This document shows positions 20,276 to 30,574 of a stretch of DNA of 64,000 nucleotides, piece by piece (position 1 is the first letter of the stretch; every line of letters begins with the position of its first letter). The notes under the pieces were generated by a model that was not told the origin of the DNA, ran no database searches, and saw only the letters and a list, made by a program, of their open reading frames with translations. Made by a program: the position numbers and the translations under genes. Source of the stretch: Diorhabda sublineata (taxonomy: Eukaryota > Arthropoda > Insecta > Coleoptera > Chrysomelidae); the NCBI RefSeq assembly GCF_026230105.1, contig NC_079482.1:5270001-5334000 (forward strand), given 5' to 3'.

Positions 20276-21420
20276 TCTTTAAGTTACATAACTACCTGTC
20301 GTCTTCCCGTTAACTCGTACAACATTCTCTGTTGTCTTATCTATATTCTTAACTACGTATATCAGTTATTCACTAACTTTTCTATTCCTTATTATTTCCC
20401 ATATATTTTCTCTGTTTATACTATCGAAGGATTTCTCTAAATGAACCTAATCAACTGCTGCAACATAAATCCCACTGTCTGTATCTGTTAGTTTTTCTGT
20501 CTGAATATCCCATCTTGCGTTGATTTGTTGGTCCTAAATGCTGGCCGTGTGTCATTTATTGTATTCTCCACCTACTGTCTTAGTCTACCTTCAATTATAC
20601 GTTCAAAGAGGTTGGATGTAGTACAGAGTAGCGATACCTTCCTGTTTTGTGGATGGGTACTATTATTGGTATTCTCTACTCATCTGTGATTGTTTATGTA
20701 TTCCATGCTACCAATAATATTATGTGTATTAATTCCATACCATTATTTTTTTAATACTTTAGCATTTCCGTCTTTATTTCATCTATTCCCGGTGCTTTAC
20801 CTTTTTTCACTTTTTCTATCGCCTTTATTTCTGGTCCTTGCGTATTGCGCTTGTTCCTGATGTGTCTCCGTTATCTATTTCTGACTGTTCTTCGTCTTTT
20901 TATGCTTCCATGTGTTTCTCTGTTTGTAACTCTTCGAAGTGTTTCTTCCGTCTGTCTATTATTTCGTTTTCTTCAGTTATAATTTCATAATTGCTTATTG
21001 GATTTTTCTTCTCTTTTCTGATTTGTCTCAGTATATGATTTAACATTTTTGTTTCTCCATCATTTCTCCGAACTCTTCCCAAGTCTTAGCTTCTTTCACT
21101 AGGTTTTTCACTTTGTCTCTTTGGTTTTTCATATTTCATAATCTTCATCCTTTTTATTATTGCTAAGGTATCTTTTCCATAATCTTGTTCTTTCATTTTT
21201 TATCTCCATTTGGTTTCTTGTTCAACTTGTTCCACATAACTCAATAGCTACATTTCCAAGTATAGTTTTGAACGTCCTCTAAAGTTCTTGGAGATTCATT
21301 TCAAGGAACTTGTCTTCTAATTTCATTATTTCTTCAACTTTTCTCTCCTGGGATTGTTTCTGTATATCTTCTCAGCTTATTGATTCTTGTATCCTATTTT
21401 CACTTTTTCTATATCCTTCA
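20275..21420 (-). pseudogene. LINE ORF2 remnant (linker and N-terminal reverse transcriptase), minus strand
   Basis: From right to left the minus strand shows an α-helical Lys/Glu-rich linker (KMLNHILRQIRKEKKN, DRRKKHFEELQTEKH at 20890-21060), the region that precedes the reverse transcriptase in jockey/RTE-type ORF2. Then comes VPIHKTGRYRY near 20640-20670, FERIIEGRLRQ near 20590, and NKSTQDGIF near 20500, corresponding to conserved RT blocks before the active site. Stops are frequent. The YADD region is not in this orientation here. Confidence 0.65.
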
Positions 21421-21424
21421 TTTC

Positions 21425-21640
21425 TGGACACTTCAAATCAAAGGGTCCACATGTGTTTTGTCTCTCCTACTGTTTAACCTCTACTCTGATTCAATATTCA
21501 GCGAGATTACAACTGCAGACATAAAAATCAATGGAAACATTGTAAACATCTTCGTTACGCAGATGGTACCGTGGTAGTGGGCAGTAGCCTACCAGAATTC
21601 CAAGCTCTTACAGCAATTTGGCTTTTATGTAAGTAGACTC
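21425..21640 (+). pseudogene. LINE reverse transcriptase active-site fragment, plus strand
   Basis: The plus strand reads KGSTCVLSLLLFNLYSDSIF, the RT block corresponding to QGCxLSPLLFNLY, and then INGNIVN. After a frameshift it gives RYADGTVV near 21550, the catalytic YADD box with its second Asp changed to Gly. It lies in opposite orientation to the LINE piece immediately to its left, so two insertions or an inversion are needed to explain the join. Confidence 0.7.
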
Positions 21641-21679
21641 CATGTGGAGTGTAAACGTGACCCTGAGACTCCATGGAGA

Positions 21680-21835
21680 GTGTATGTACTGTGTATCTTC
21701 TCTTCTTAGCTTGTTGATTCTTGTAGTCTTGTTTTCTATAAGTTTTTCCTCAATATTCGTATGTTTTTGTTTGTCTCTTTCCATTGCTGTGTCTGTTAGT
21801 AAAATAATCATTTCCTATATCGTACCCTTATATCT
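21680..21835 (-). pseudogene. Second LINE linker fragment, minus strand
   Basis: The minus frame reads AMERDKQKHTNIEEKLIENK and TTRINKLRREDTQY. Bases 21690-21740 closely resemble 21360-21400 of the neighbouring LINE piece, so a related copy of the same element family is represented twice. Confidence 0.45.
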
Positions 21836-21869
21836 TTTATCTGTTTATGAAGCTAAACATTATAAATAA

Positions 21870-22890
21870 TTCAATTCTGACAAAAAAATGTAATATATAG
21901 ATGTTTAATAAAAACGTAAAAATTTTATAAATGAATCCTTCGTGTATGTATGTAATTCTGAAACATTATTAAATAAATGTAATGATGCTGAACAGCTGAA
22001 GCAGCCTTTACGACCAAGTTTTACGGCATTGTTCGCATATTTATTGACATTCCTATTCCGTCGAGTCGTAGATTCTTTCACGGATACGTCTGATCTTATC
22101 TACCGGCTTAAAGAAAATTGACGCAATTTATTAATATATTTCCAATTATTTATACGTCGTCTATTGACTTGTCTCACTTCAGTTCATTTACTGAATATTA
22201 TCGGATATTACGTTAATCAGAATACGAGCCATTTCATATTAAAGAATATTTAATTAAAGTAAATTACAATATAAAATCAACAAGAACGTTTCTCGTTTAT
22301 CTCATACCGGGTTTCCCAACCTTTTTTATATAACAAGTACATAATTTTTAATATAAAAAAAATAAATCGTTCAATGAAGAAAAGAAAAGCGTTTAAGACT
22401 CAGTCAACTAACCGGTGAAGTTTGGGTCTGATCTTGGTTTACAACGATACTTGATTGACTCAACCTCCGAGTCGAGTGGTGCCCCTACCAGCCACTCTTT
22501 TTGCTAGTCATCATCATACTACAGATTCTTTACGAGTCGCCTCGGCTTACCTCTTCATATATCTTCGATTCAGAAAATAACTGCGTTATTAAGCGTCCAG
22601 GGGTCCACCTGGAGCCTGGAAGGGAGGTTTACTTGATGACTCCAGAAACCCAGTGGATGTTTTGGTCTCGTCAAACGAATTTATGATATTGATTGGCTGT
22701 AATTCTTTAAAAATTTGCCTTTTTCTTCCAATTGGGCACCGAAATCTAGCATTTGAACGGCCCAAAGCAAAAGGGTTAAACTCATGTCGAGTTCATTTTC
22801 GAATTGCCCCCTGTGAGGCGTGGGCTCCGCGTTGAGAAAAACGGGTCTAATATAATTCATTTATAAACATCGCGTTCTTCGGTTTTGTTA
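21870..22890. other. No recognised feature
   Basis: AT-rich to 22300. From 22420 to 22850 there is less AT-biased sequence with short open plus frames (22501-22686, 22653-22835) that I could not assign. Confidence 0.4.
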
Positions 22891-22892
22891 AA

Positions 22893-23502
22893 TACGAGGA
22901 TATATTGAAAAATTCTTAGCCTACTATAGAAACAAACAAAATTTCAATGTCAAAATATTTTATTACTCAAAAAAAATGTTTCTTCTTGCTCTGCAAACCA
23001 GACCTCCACGGCTTTTATTACCTCCTCGTTGGAAGAAAATTTACGACCTTTTGAACTTTTTTCCAGTTGAGAAAAGAGATGATATTCGGACGGAACCAAA
23101 TCTGGTGATTAAGGGGAGTGTTCTAGTAATTCAAACCCCAAATCACGAATTTTTTGTATGGCAACATAAGATTTGTGTGCAGGGGCGTTGTCCTGCAAAA
23201 ACAAAACACCTTTGGATAGGTTTCCGCGTCTTTTCTCTTTAATTTTTTTCCCTTAGAGTGGTCAGTAATGTCAAATAGTAATCTCCAGTTATTGTTCTAC
23301 CCTTATCCAAAAAATCAATCATGATTACTCCATGGCAATCCCAAAAAATTGAAGCAAGAACTTTTTCAGCAGATTTTTAGGCACGAAACTTCTTAGGTCT
23401 TGGAGAACAAGTCTCATCCATAGTAACTTCGTTTTGAAATAGAACGCGATGCTTCTACCCTAGCACGCTTTGGACTAACTAGATATCAATACATCCTCGT
23501 AT
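22893..23502 (-). mobile_element. mariner, mauritiana-like, deletion derivative 1
   Basis: The left end is TACGAGGATATATTGAAAAA. The right end, read inward, is TACGAGGATGTATTGATATC. Both match the ends of the copies at 51238 and 55121-56317. The minus strand retains C-terminal coding (KKFVMAVQK-type and PPYSPD-area sequence) and a short piece near the first Asp. Most of the N-terminal half is gone, leaving 610 bp. The derivative at 51238 has a different deletion, so the two arose separately. Confidence 0.85.
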
Positions 23503-23639
23503 ACACCCCTCCAAAAAAGTATCGTTTCAGCCATAAAAATGTTAACATCGTTTACAAAATCAGCGTTAGTAGAATTTTATTATTGTTACTTTACTAGAAA
23601 TCAAAAAAATGCCGGCAAGAGAGTTTAATTTTCGGAAAA

Positions 23640-24480
23640 AAATTTAAAGGAAATGCTAATTGGATCTTTCTTTTTAAATTATTGGCACAGATCGAAAGTA
23701 AACAGTAACACAGTTTGTGTTTTATTAGACATTTTGAAATTAATACCTACTATGAAAGGGGGTGTAAACAAAAATTTAAGTCAACAAAGGAGAAAATTGC
23801 TCTTATTGAAGATGAAATTAATCAATCGACAAGAACCGAGTAGTTGCAAGATATTAGAGACTGGAGGATATGATTGAAAGACATGTAACGGCATGACAGT
23901 TTCAACAAAAGTTAGCTGAACATCGAATTGTAAGAGTAACTTCACAAACTGTGGGAAATGTTTGAAGAAATCCTAGAATTAGAGCCAAAGTAGATGACAG
24001 TATTCCTAAACTGACCAGGGAACACCGTACGTTGGTTAAGATTCAAACGAACTGGAATATTCAAAATTGGGATAAAGTACTTTTTATAAACGAGTCCAGT
24101 TTCTGTTTATGTACTTGAGATCGGAAAATACCTGTTTATAGAAGAGGTATTTCCATTGAAACATTATGAGGTGGAATAACCTCAAAAGCTCACGCTGAAT
24201 TGGTACTGCTAGATAGAGGATCGTTAACTGTTTATAATTACATTACAAATATTTTAGAGCTACACGTTTTTTCTTATATCCCTATAATAGGAAATCGCTT
24301 TATATTGATGCATGTGGACGCACTGCCCCATAGTACACCTTCAAGAGCTAAATATTACACGCAGCCTGGATTTAAACCCTATGGAGACTGTGTAGGACAA
24401 TATTTTCAGAAGGATGAGATTCATAGATTTGATACCATGTAATCTTTAACAACTGCAAAAGGTGTTAATGACTGAATGGG
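23640..24480 (+). pseudogene. Tc1-like transposase remnant, plus strand
   Basis: The order along the plus strand is a decayed helix-turn-helix with HRIVRVTSQTVGNV near 23925, LTREHRTLVKIQTNW at 24011-24055, QNWDKVLFINESSFCL at about 24060-24105 (first catalytic Asp changed to Asn), RRGISIETL, GGITSKAHAELVLLDRGSLT at 24173-24230, YIPIIGNRFILMHVDALPHS at about 24278-24340 (second Asp block). The C-terminal SPDLNPIE block is lost after 24400. Several frameshifts are present. Confidence 0.75.
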
Positions 24481-24599
24481 TAAATTAAAATCAAACTCAT
24501 AGGCTCTATTTTTGAAAGGCAATACGCCTACACAAATGAAAAGTTACAGAGACTTTGCACCACACATTAACCTAACCAAAATGGCATTCTTATAAACAT

Positions 24600-25000
24600 T
24601 TCTTGGGACTTATTGACGCAATTTTGCTGGATTCAGAACTGTAGATAAAATCTGGATCCACCTCTACACTCCTGATACGAAATAAACAGTCAAAACAATG
24701 GATTTCAAAGAGCGAAACTGCTATGAAAAAGGCAAAGATGGTTTCATCAGCTGAAAAAGTGATAGTGACTTCAAGAGGATAAAACAAAAACCAAAGAGTA
24801 TCACGCATTGCTTCATGAGTTAAAAGAAGAAATTACAAACAACCGTCACATTTGAAGAAGAAAAAAAATACACCTTCTGACACTTCGGTGGTCGCTTGAG
24901 GAGAAAGTGTTGAAAAGGTTAGAGCATCGTTAGATGAAGTGTATAGAACTGAAAAAAGACTATGCTGAAAAATTGAAATGATTATCAAAAATAAAAAGAG
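24600..25000 (+). pseudogene. mariner transposase remnant, plus strand
   Basis: The plus strand gives TPDTKxTVKTMDFK-like sequence, then KQSKQWISKSETAMKKAKMV and SSAEKVIVT at about 24680-24770, the block after the first catalytic Asp in irritans-type mariners. Further on, HALLHELKEEI near 24810 and EHRxMKCIELKKDYAEKLK near 24920-24975 match the end of the protein. The part with the second and third Asp has been deleted. Confidence 0.65.
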
Positions 25001-25009
25001 AGAGTCTTT

Positions 25010-25530
25010 GCAGTGAGCCCTGCAGTTTAGTCCGAGTAAATATCTAACAACTCGCTCTTTTAGCTTAAAGATTCGATCAAATTGAGTTGCACCACACGTA
25101 TCCCAGAAGGGAAGGGAATTTACGAGATGCAACTCAATAGAAAAGGCTGCAATTTATTTTTATATGATAAAACTTTGGTTTTAGAAATGTTGAGACACAG
25201 AATATTAGAATCGCACCATGATTTAAAGGTGATTAAGTCCCAAGATATGGTCCTATGCAGTGCCGTGAGATCAGGGTTGCTCCAAGAGAAACTAGTGTCG
25301 TCTAGGGGTCTAGTACTGAGACTTGGGGCACTCCACATTCTATTGGTTTGCAAGATGACATCGTTGTATCAACCCTTACAAGTTGACTTCTGTTAGGAAG
25401 GTTTGACTTAAACCATGCAAGAACTGTTCCCGTGGAACGGTAGTACCGCAATTTGTTAATTAAAATATCATGGTTAACACAATCGAAAGCCTTAGAAAAA
25501 TCACAAAAAGTTGTTGCAGTTGATTGATGG
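25010..25530 (-). pseudogene. CR1/jockey-type LINE reverse transcriptase fragment, minus strand
   Basis: From right to left: TTFCDFSKAFDCVNHDILIN at about 25445-25505 (RT block A with its catalytic Asp), KLRYYRSTGTVLAWFKSNL, VRVDTTMSSCKPIECGVPQ near 25340-25395, a frameshift, then LDDTSFSWSNPDL at about 25270-25310 (the YADD box with Tyr-Ala replaced by Leu) and LCLNISKTKVLSYKNK near 25155-25200. The tail near 25020-25080 (RVVRYLLGLNCRAHCKD) matches the C-terminal region of the LINE at 63150-63200. Confidence 0.8.
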
Positions 25531-25559
25531 CTGTTTAAGCTTCATAGCATAGAAATTTG

Positions 25560-26240
25560 AATTATCATTTTATCGCACTAAATAATTCTATTAGAATTTA
25601 CACTGGTAAATTGGAAGTCAAGTTGTTCTTTAAAGAAAATTCTCAATACCCCATATGAAATTACTCCCATATAATTGCTGTAATAAATAAATGCAAACTA
25701 GTCTAAATGCTGTCATAGTATATAAGATATAAACTGATAATTAACTTATAAAACAAGTTAATATACATTATTTTACAATTATAGTATAATTTATCGATAA
25801 CTTGTTAAATTCCCATTCCTACCTTGTTGGGTTTTTTGTCACATTCAGATTGTTGGTATCGTTTCAGTTGAAATCTGGTTAGTTTTTCATGAGGATTTGC
25901 GTTAATTAAACTCGACTGGTCCAACAAGTAGTTTCTATAATTGAACACAAGTTCAATTAATTGCATTTAATCGCTTTTTATCCGCATTAAAACTTATGAA
26001 TAATTTACGTATTGATATACGATACGTGAAAAACGACTATATACGGCGTGTAGCAATTAACCTTAGATGACATCTTTATTTTCCTAAATAGAAAATTTTT
26101 ATTTTAATATAAATCAAAACTTATGCAGGTTAAGTCAAAGGAACTTTACATACCTATGTTACTACTAAAAATTGTCAGCTCCTCTTCTTTATTAATTCAC
26201 AGGGTGATTCGTGAAATTGACCGCAAATTTCAATTGGCTA
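25560..26240. other. AT-rich sequence, nothing recognised
   Basis: No coding, terminal repeat or RNA gene recognised. Confidence 0.5.
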
Positions 26241-26387
26241 TACAGGGTGTCCCACGACGAGTTAAAACCATCTCTATATGGCTAAATATTTATAGTAAAA
26301 TCATAAAAATTACTAGATTCTAGATTTGGATTTTCGATTTTTTCAACTAAAATATTTTCAAAGTTGGCCGACTTCCGGATCTACCGG

Positions 26388-26945
26388 AAGTCGACTGTAA
26401 CTTTGTTATTTTATATAGAACACCCTGTATATTAACACATTTTTGAAATCTACATAAAAAATTAGTATATTTTTGTCTGAAAACGTTTTTCGAAAAATTT
26501 CTACTTTTTGAGTTATAAATTTTTTTGTAAAACCGTTCCAGAACCTTATAAATTATTTTTTTACGAGGACACCCTTAAAGATATGAAAATCGTTTCTGTT
26601 CAGTTGCTTTTAGCAAGGTCAAACGTATTTGAATCTATGATGAAAAATTTTTCATTTTATACAGGGTGTGTAAAAAGTTTATCTTCAGAAATATCAAATT
26701 TCTTCATTTTTTTAAATAGAACCACCCGGGGTTTTTCTATTTTAGTGCATTCAGGGGTAAAAAATAAGGCAAATTCATGTAGACTTTCCTATACCTAAAC
26801 TAAACTAAAAAATTAATAACACAAACTCATTTTTCGAAAAAAAGGTTCTAGACACAAGTATACAAAAATTTTACGTAGATAGATACAAAAATGTATTAAT
26901 ATACAGGGTGTTCCATTTAAATTAAAAAAATTACAGTCGACTTCC
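26388..26945. repeat. Inverted-repeat element with ACAGGGTGT motifs
   Basis: Arms 26388-26515 and 26818-26945 are imperfect inverted copies over about 125 bp. Both contain GGAAGTCGACTGTAA followed by GAACACCCTGTATATTAA. The 300-bp interior carries another ATACAGGGTGT (near 26659), and a further one lies outside at 26245. No protein is encoded. The structure fits a MITE. The same hexamer context recurs at 43457, so a family is present. Confidence 0.7.
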
Positions 26946-27312
26946 GGTTCTATTTGACATATGTCATATGATTTGTAAAATTTTTCATGATGCATTATAC
27001 TACTGGGTCTTTCAAGTTAACGAGTCAACGTATAAAAACATAAATTCTGAAAAGTTCAAAAACCGCCATTTCTATGCCGATGTTTGCCGCGAATTTCTAG
27101 AATTTGCGTTAATTATTTTGAAAAATAATGGGGTGACCCGCTAACTTGTGTATCAAGAATATAATTCTTCTTCTTACAATAACTAAAACTAATTTCAAAG
27201 ACAACTGCCGCTTCGTTTGCCGTTAAAAAAATATCAGCACCTACATCGGGGCACGTCGGAATCCGGGGCAAAACAGGAAAAAAACCATCTCTATATATGA
27301 AGTCCGGAATTG

Positions 27313-27589
27313 TATAGCTCTTCCAATATCAATTTCAGATTATAAAAAATTGACTAAATTTCACCAAGCGAGGCCAATGCTGTCCGGCAGGAATATTTCG
27401 AAAAATTGTGTACATACAGCATCAGCCAATAGAAACGATTCGATGTTTCTATTGGTGAACATTGCAGATGATGAGTCCACGTGGACTGACGGTTTTTTTA
27501 AAATGTTTAACGAATTTTATACGGGGTGTAAACATTATTTTCCATTTCTTAATTTGGTATAAGTGCCAATTGATATTGGAAGAATTATA
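27313..27589. mobile_element. MITE, short form, about 277 bp
   Basis: Terminal inverted repeats of about 20 bp: ATAGCTCTTCCAATATCAAT at the left and, read inward from 27589, TATAATTCTTCCAATATCAA. It has no coding capacity. A longer relative at 57899-58732 shares the left end and the right 240 bp, including the palindrome GTCCACGTGGAC near 27476. Confidence 0.8.
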
Positions 27590-28204
27590 ATCAAGCGGAA
27601 ATTATCTAAGTGCTTTGTTGTACTTATTATTATTATTCTAGGAGGTGGTTCGCTACATTAATAGTTAACTTATGTAAGGAAATTCAAACTGAAACCATAG
27701 ATAAATGCCGTTCAAAAAAATACGAACCCCGATGTCGGGGTACACTGGTGTATGAAAAGGAACGGAGAGAAGGCACAATTTTCGTTGTGCGGACATTTAT
27801 TTGAAATATTTGAAACTGCTGTCTTTTTACAATACACGAAAATACCATTGGCTAGTTTCTAAAATATTGGATTACGGTGTGAAGCGGTTCAATACTGCTT
27901 CATAATATTGAACGGAATACCCACTAGACATCACTATTTTCAGTTTATCACGTGGATAATCGTTGCTGTAGGATGTGCAAGATCCAGATTTTGAATCTAG
28001 ATGACAGTTTTTTGGTAAATAGCTGATTGATTTATGACATTTCGAAATTTCTTTGTCACATAATATCTGCGTATTTGAACGAAAACGCCCGCAAGGTTTG
28101 ATATTTCAAATAAGTGGCTGCACAAAAACAAAAAAAATCACGGCAGGAAGTGACACAAGTTGATAAGCATGCCCAATGTCTTCGAAATAACTCTAATGCC
28201 TTCT

Positions 28205-28500
28205 CCCCGTTGTACCCCAGATGCCGATGTGCCCCTATGTCGGCAATGACATTTTCGTGAACGGCAAATCAAGCGGCAATTATCTACATTTGTTACAATT
28301 AATGTTTAGGGGGAACTAATATTTCAGTGAGTGGGCAGCTAACATAACTATTAATGTAGCGAGCCACCCCCTGGAATATTAGCTCCCTGTAAACATTAAT
28401 TGCAACAATCGTAGATAATTGCCGCTTGATTTGCCGTTCACGAAAATGTCATTGCCGACATAGGGGCTCGTTGGTATCTGGGGTAAAACTGGGAAAAGCT
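28205..28500. repeat. Near-perfect palindrome inside the foldback-like element
   Basis: Arms of roughly 115 bp contain GCCCCTATGTCGGCAATGAC, GAACGGCAAATCAAGCGGC and AATTATCTAC in one direction and their complements in the other. They surround a loop of about 45 bp holding the TAGCGAGCCACC motif also seen near 27650 and 28675. Single-strand folding would give a very stable hairpin. Confidence 0.8.
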
Positions 28501-28799
28501 ACAATTAATTTATTCCGAACTTCATACGTAGAAATGATTTTTTCCCGTTTTACCCCGGATGCCCACGTGCCCCGATGTCGGAATTGATATTTTCTTGAAC
28601 GGCAAACCAAGCGGCAATTATCTATGCAATTAGTTTCAGTTTTTGTAAAAAGAAGAGCCATATTCTAGGGGTGGCCCGCTATTTTGATATTCAATTTTTA
28701 AAAATACGAATTTCACGGCAAACAACGGCATAAAAACCGCAGTATTTGAGCTTGTCAGAACTAATTTTTTTATAAGTTGACTCGCTAACTTGGCAACTT

Positions 28800-29645
28800 A
28801 GAAATTCTAGGACTGGATTTGGAAAAATCATATTAGGAATTTGTATTGAATATTGCATGCTGTAAAATATTTTTTTAAATGCAATAAGAATTTTCAAACT
28901 ACATAAATAACCAATGAAAACGTCATATGCGAGAAAGTTGTGGCTTTTTAGACATATCACATAATAAGGTATTAATATAAACAAGGAATAAATAATAATT
29001 ACCAAACAACAAAAAACAGTAACTAATAACAATAACGAGCAACAAGTGAAGAAAAAACCTCAAATTATGTAGTTAAGATGCATTAGAAGAACTGAAAAAG
29101 AAAATAATTGCCACAGAAATAATTTAAAGTTGATTTTCGAAATGAAACTTGGCGCCTTTACAAATTTTTCAAGCCGAATTGTGACTTGCCGTCTTGAATT
29201 ACGGATACTCTGGAGATCGTTCCTAATAGTAGTGGAAGACAAAAAAAAGAAAAACTTTGTTTTCCATAAAATTCTTATCAGTTGTACGAGGCATTAGATG
29301 AACAAGACAAAATTCAGTTAATCAATCAGTAATTACTCAAACAAATCTGTTACCAATTTTTTTATTATTTGGATAAGAACTTATCGAATCAGCGGAAAGT
29401 CATTACTATGGAATATTAATATCTTTTTATTAAGACCCATAACATCAACCAACTTCAGAAATATGTCCAAATGAACACCTAATTTATTGTCATGAAATAA
29501 CTTTATATGCCGTTAATTCTGTTAGGGGTAGTGACAACAAGGCTCCAATAACTTAATAGTTCAATTATAGAAGTATACTAAGCATCTAGCTTAAAAGGGA
29601 TAAAGAAGTATAGGACTCTATGGTACGGGGATGGTCGGAGATTGA
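28800..29645. other. No recognised feature
   Basis: AT-rich. The open frames seen on the minus strand (28691-29032, 29060-29242) have no recognisable motif and partly overlap the foldback arm. Confidence 0.45.
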
Positions 29646-30038
29646 TTTTACAATCTTATCATACTAGCGGCTGCGGAGCAGAGCGAGCGCGCTACAAATG
29701 CGTCGCGAACACGCCGCGGCCGTGTCGCGAGAAAGTCGTGGACGGTGGCAGAAATGCAACGTTCTCGTCGCGTGTTTGTAGCATTAAAAAAATGTATTCC
29801 GAAAAGGAAACACGACTACTTTGTGATAAAGATTAGATACTAACATACGAATGTCAAGACCTACATTTTAAGAGTTGTTGCATCTGATACAAGCTGACTT
29901 AAGACATGAAGACACACATTTAAGATTATCAGTGATACCCGAAGAAATTAAACTTCGTTAATATTATTAATCGGTTAATTATAAGTATCAAAGTAAGTAC
30001 CGGGATTTATGAAATTACTATTCAGAAAAAAAATTATT

Positions 30039-30302
30039 TTAAATTGTTTCTTCAGCTTTAATGTTCTCGTCATAGACACTGTCAGACTCTTCTCCCATGA
30101 TCTTCATTTTGGCATCCATTTTATAGTCCGGATCAATTGATTTTAAGTCTTCAACCAGAGACAACGCAAAGTTATATTCGGATTTATTTTCACCACTTTT
30201 TCTGTTTTTATTCATTCTCTCGTCCTTTCTTTGCATTAACTTTGTAATTATTTTATCCTCAACATCATAACATTTTTTCTTTCTTTGCTTTTTTGCTCCC
30301 AT
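30039..30302 (-). CDS. BESS-motif protein, C-terminal part of an ADF1/MADF-type gene
   Basis: The 87-codon frame is very lysine-rich at first (KKQRKKKCYDVEDKI) and then has YNFALSLVEDLKSIDPDY followed by KMDAKMKIM, which fits the BESS motif (F-x-x-S-L-x-x-x-L-x-x-L, then basic residues and K-x-x-I-M). BESS motifs follow MADF domains and mediate self- or partner association. The MADF domain itself would lie upstream (30300-30410) but is absent, and the ATG at 30302 may not be the true start. An upstream exon is possible. Confidence 0.6.
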   Translation of the reverse strand: MGAKKQRKKKCYDVEDKIITKLMQRKDERMNKNRKSGENKSEYNFALSLVEDLKSIDPDYKMDAKMKIMGEESDSVYDENIKAEETI

Positions 30303-30441
30303 ATTAGGTAACTATTTTGAATTTCACTTATAAATAACTCTGTATCAATATCGGAATCTCCCAATGATGCCATGATGATGCGAGTGAGCACCTACGTCTC
30401 CTCACATTCATGTCTGGAGTGAGGCGTTATTCTCAGCTATT

Positions 30442-30507
30442 TCGTTGCGCATTCGTAACGAATTCGCTGCGATCTCGTTGCGCGTTCGTAACGAATTCGC
30501 TGCGAGT
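30442..30507. repeat. Two tandem 33-bp subterminal repeats
   Basis: TCGTTGCGCATTCGTAACGA and AATTCGCTGCGA, then a second unit beginning at 30475 with one changed base. Placement just inside the right end suggests transposase or MADF-protein binding sites. Confidence 0.75.
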
Positions 30508-30574
30508 GCGCGGCTTGATCGTTGCGCGCCCACTACGCTTTGAAAATGCTCGCAATCGTCTAGTATGATAAATC

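Larger units (their letters stand above)
27015..28796. mobile_element. Foldback-like element with about 290-bp inverted arms
   Basis: The left arm 27015-27311 and right arm 28512-28796 are inverted copies. Landmarks from the outside inward are CAAGTTAACGAGTCAAC, TTTGCCG, GGGTGACCCGCTA, GCCGCTTCGTTTGCCG, GGGGCACGT and ATGAAGTCCGGAAT. Within the element a tighter palindrome (28205-28330 against 28370-28500) repeats the inner module. A partial copy of the module is at 27640-27760. Five module copies in alternating orientation and no coding capacity suggest a foldback-type element. The MITE at 27313-27589 lies exactly at the inner end of the left arm. Confidence 0.75.
29659..30568 (-). mobile_element. 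Harbinger-like element with MADF/BESS protein tail
   Basis: The ends are TCATACTAGCGGCTGCGGAG and, read inward from 30568, TCATACTAGACGATTGCGAG. GC-rich subterminal regions (29670-29790 and 30410-30545) contain many CGCG/GCGC motifs and two tandem 33-bp units at 30442-30507. The minus strand encodes the C-terminal part of an ADF1-type protein. The two flanks (TTA at the left, TAA at the right) are not a clean duplication, so the exact ends are uncertain. Together with 14537-15324 this is the second MADF-bearing element here. Confidence 0.7.

Noticed and set aside
25082..25396. 104-codon plus-strand frame
   Set aside because: It is antisense to a clear LINE reverse transcriptase.
27460..27500. 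Hammerhead-like TGATGAGTCCACGTGGAC in both MITE copies (27466 and 58630 areas)
   Set aside because: The core CUGAUGAG and a helix II palindrome are suggestive, but the obligatory GAAA after helix II is replaced by TGACGG and no helix I/III partners are present in either copy.
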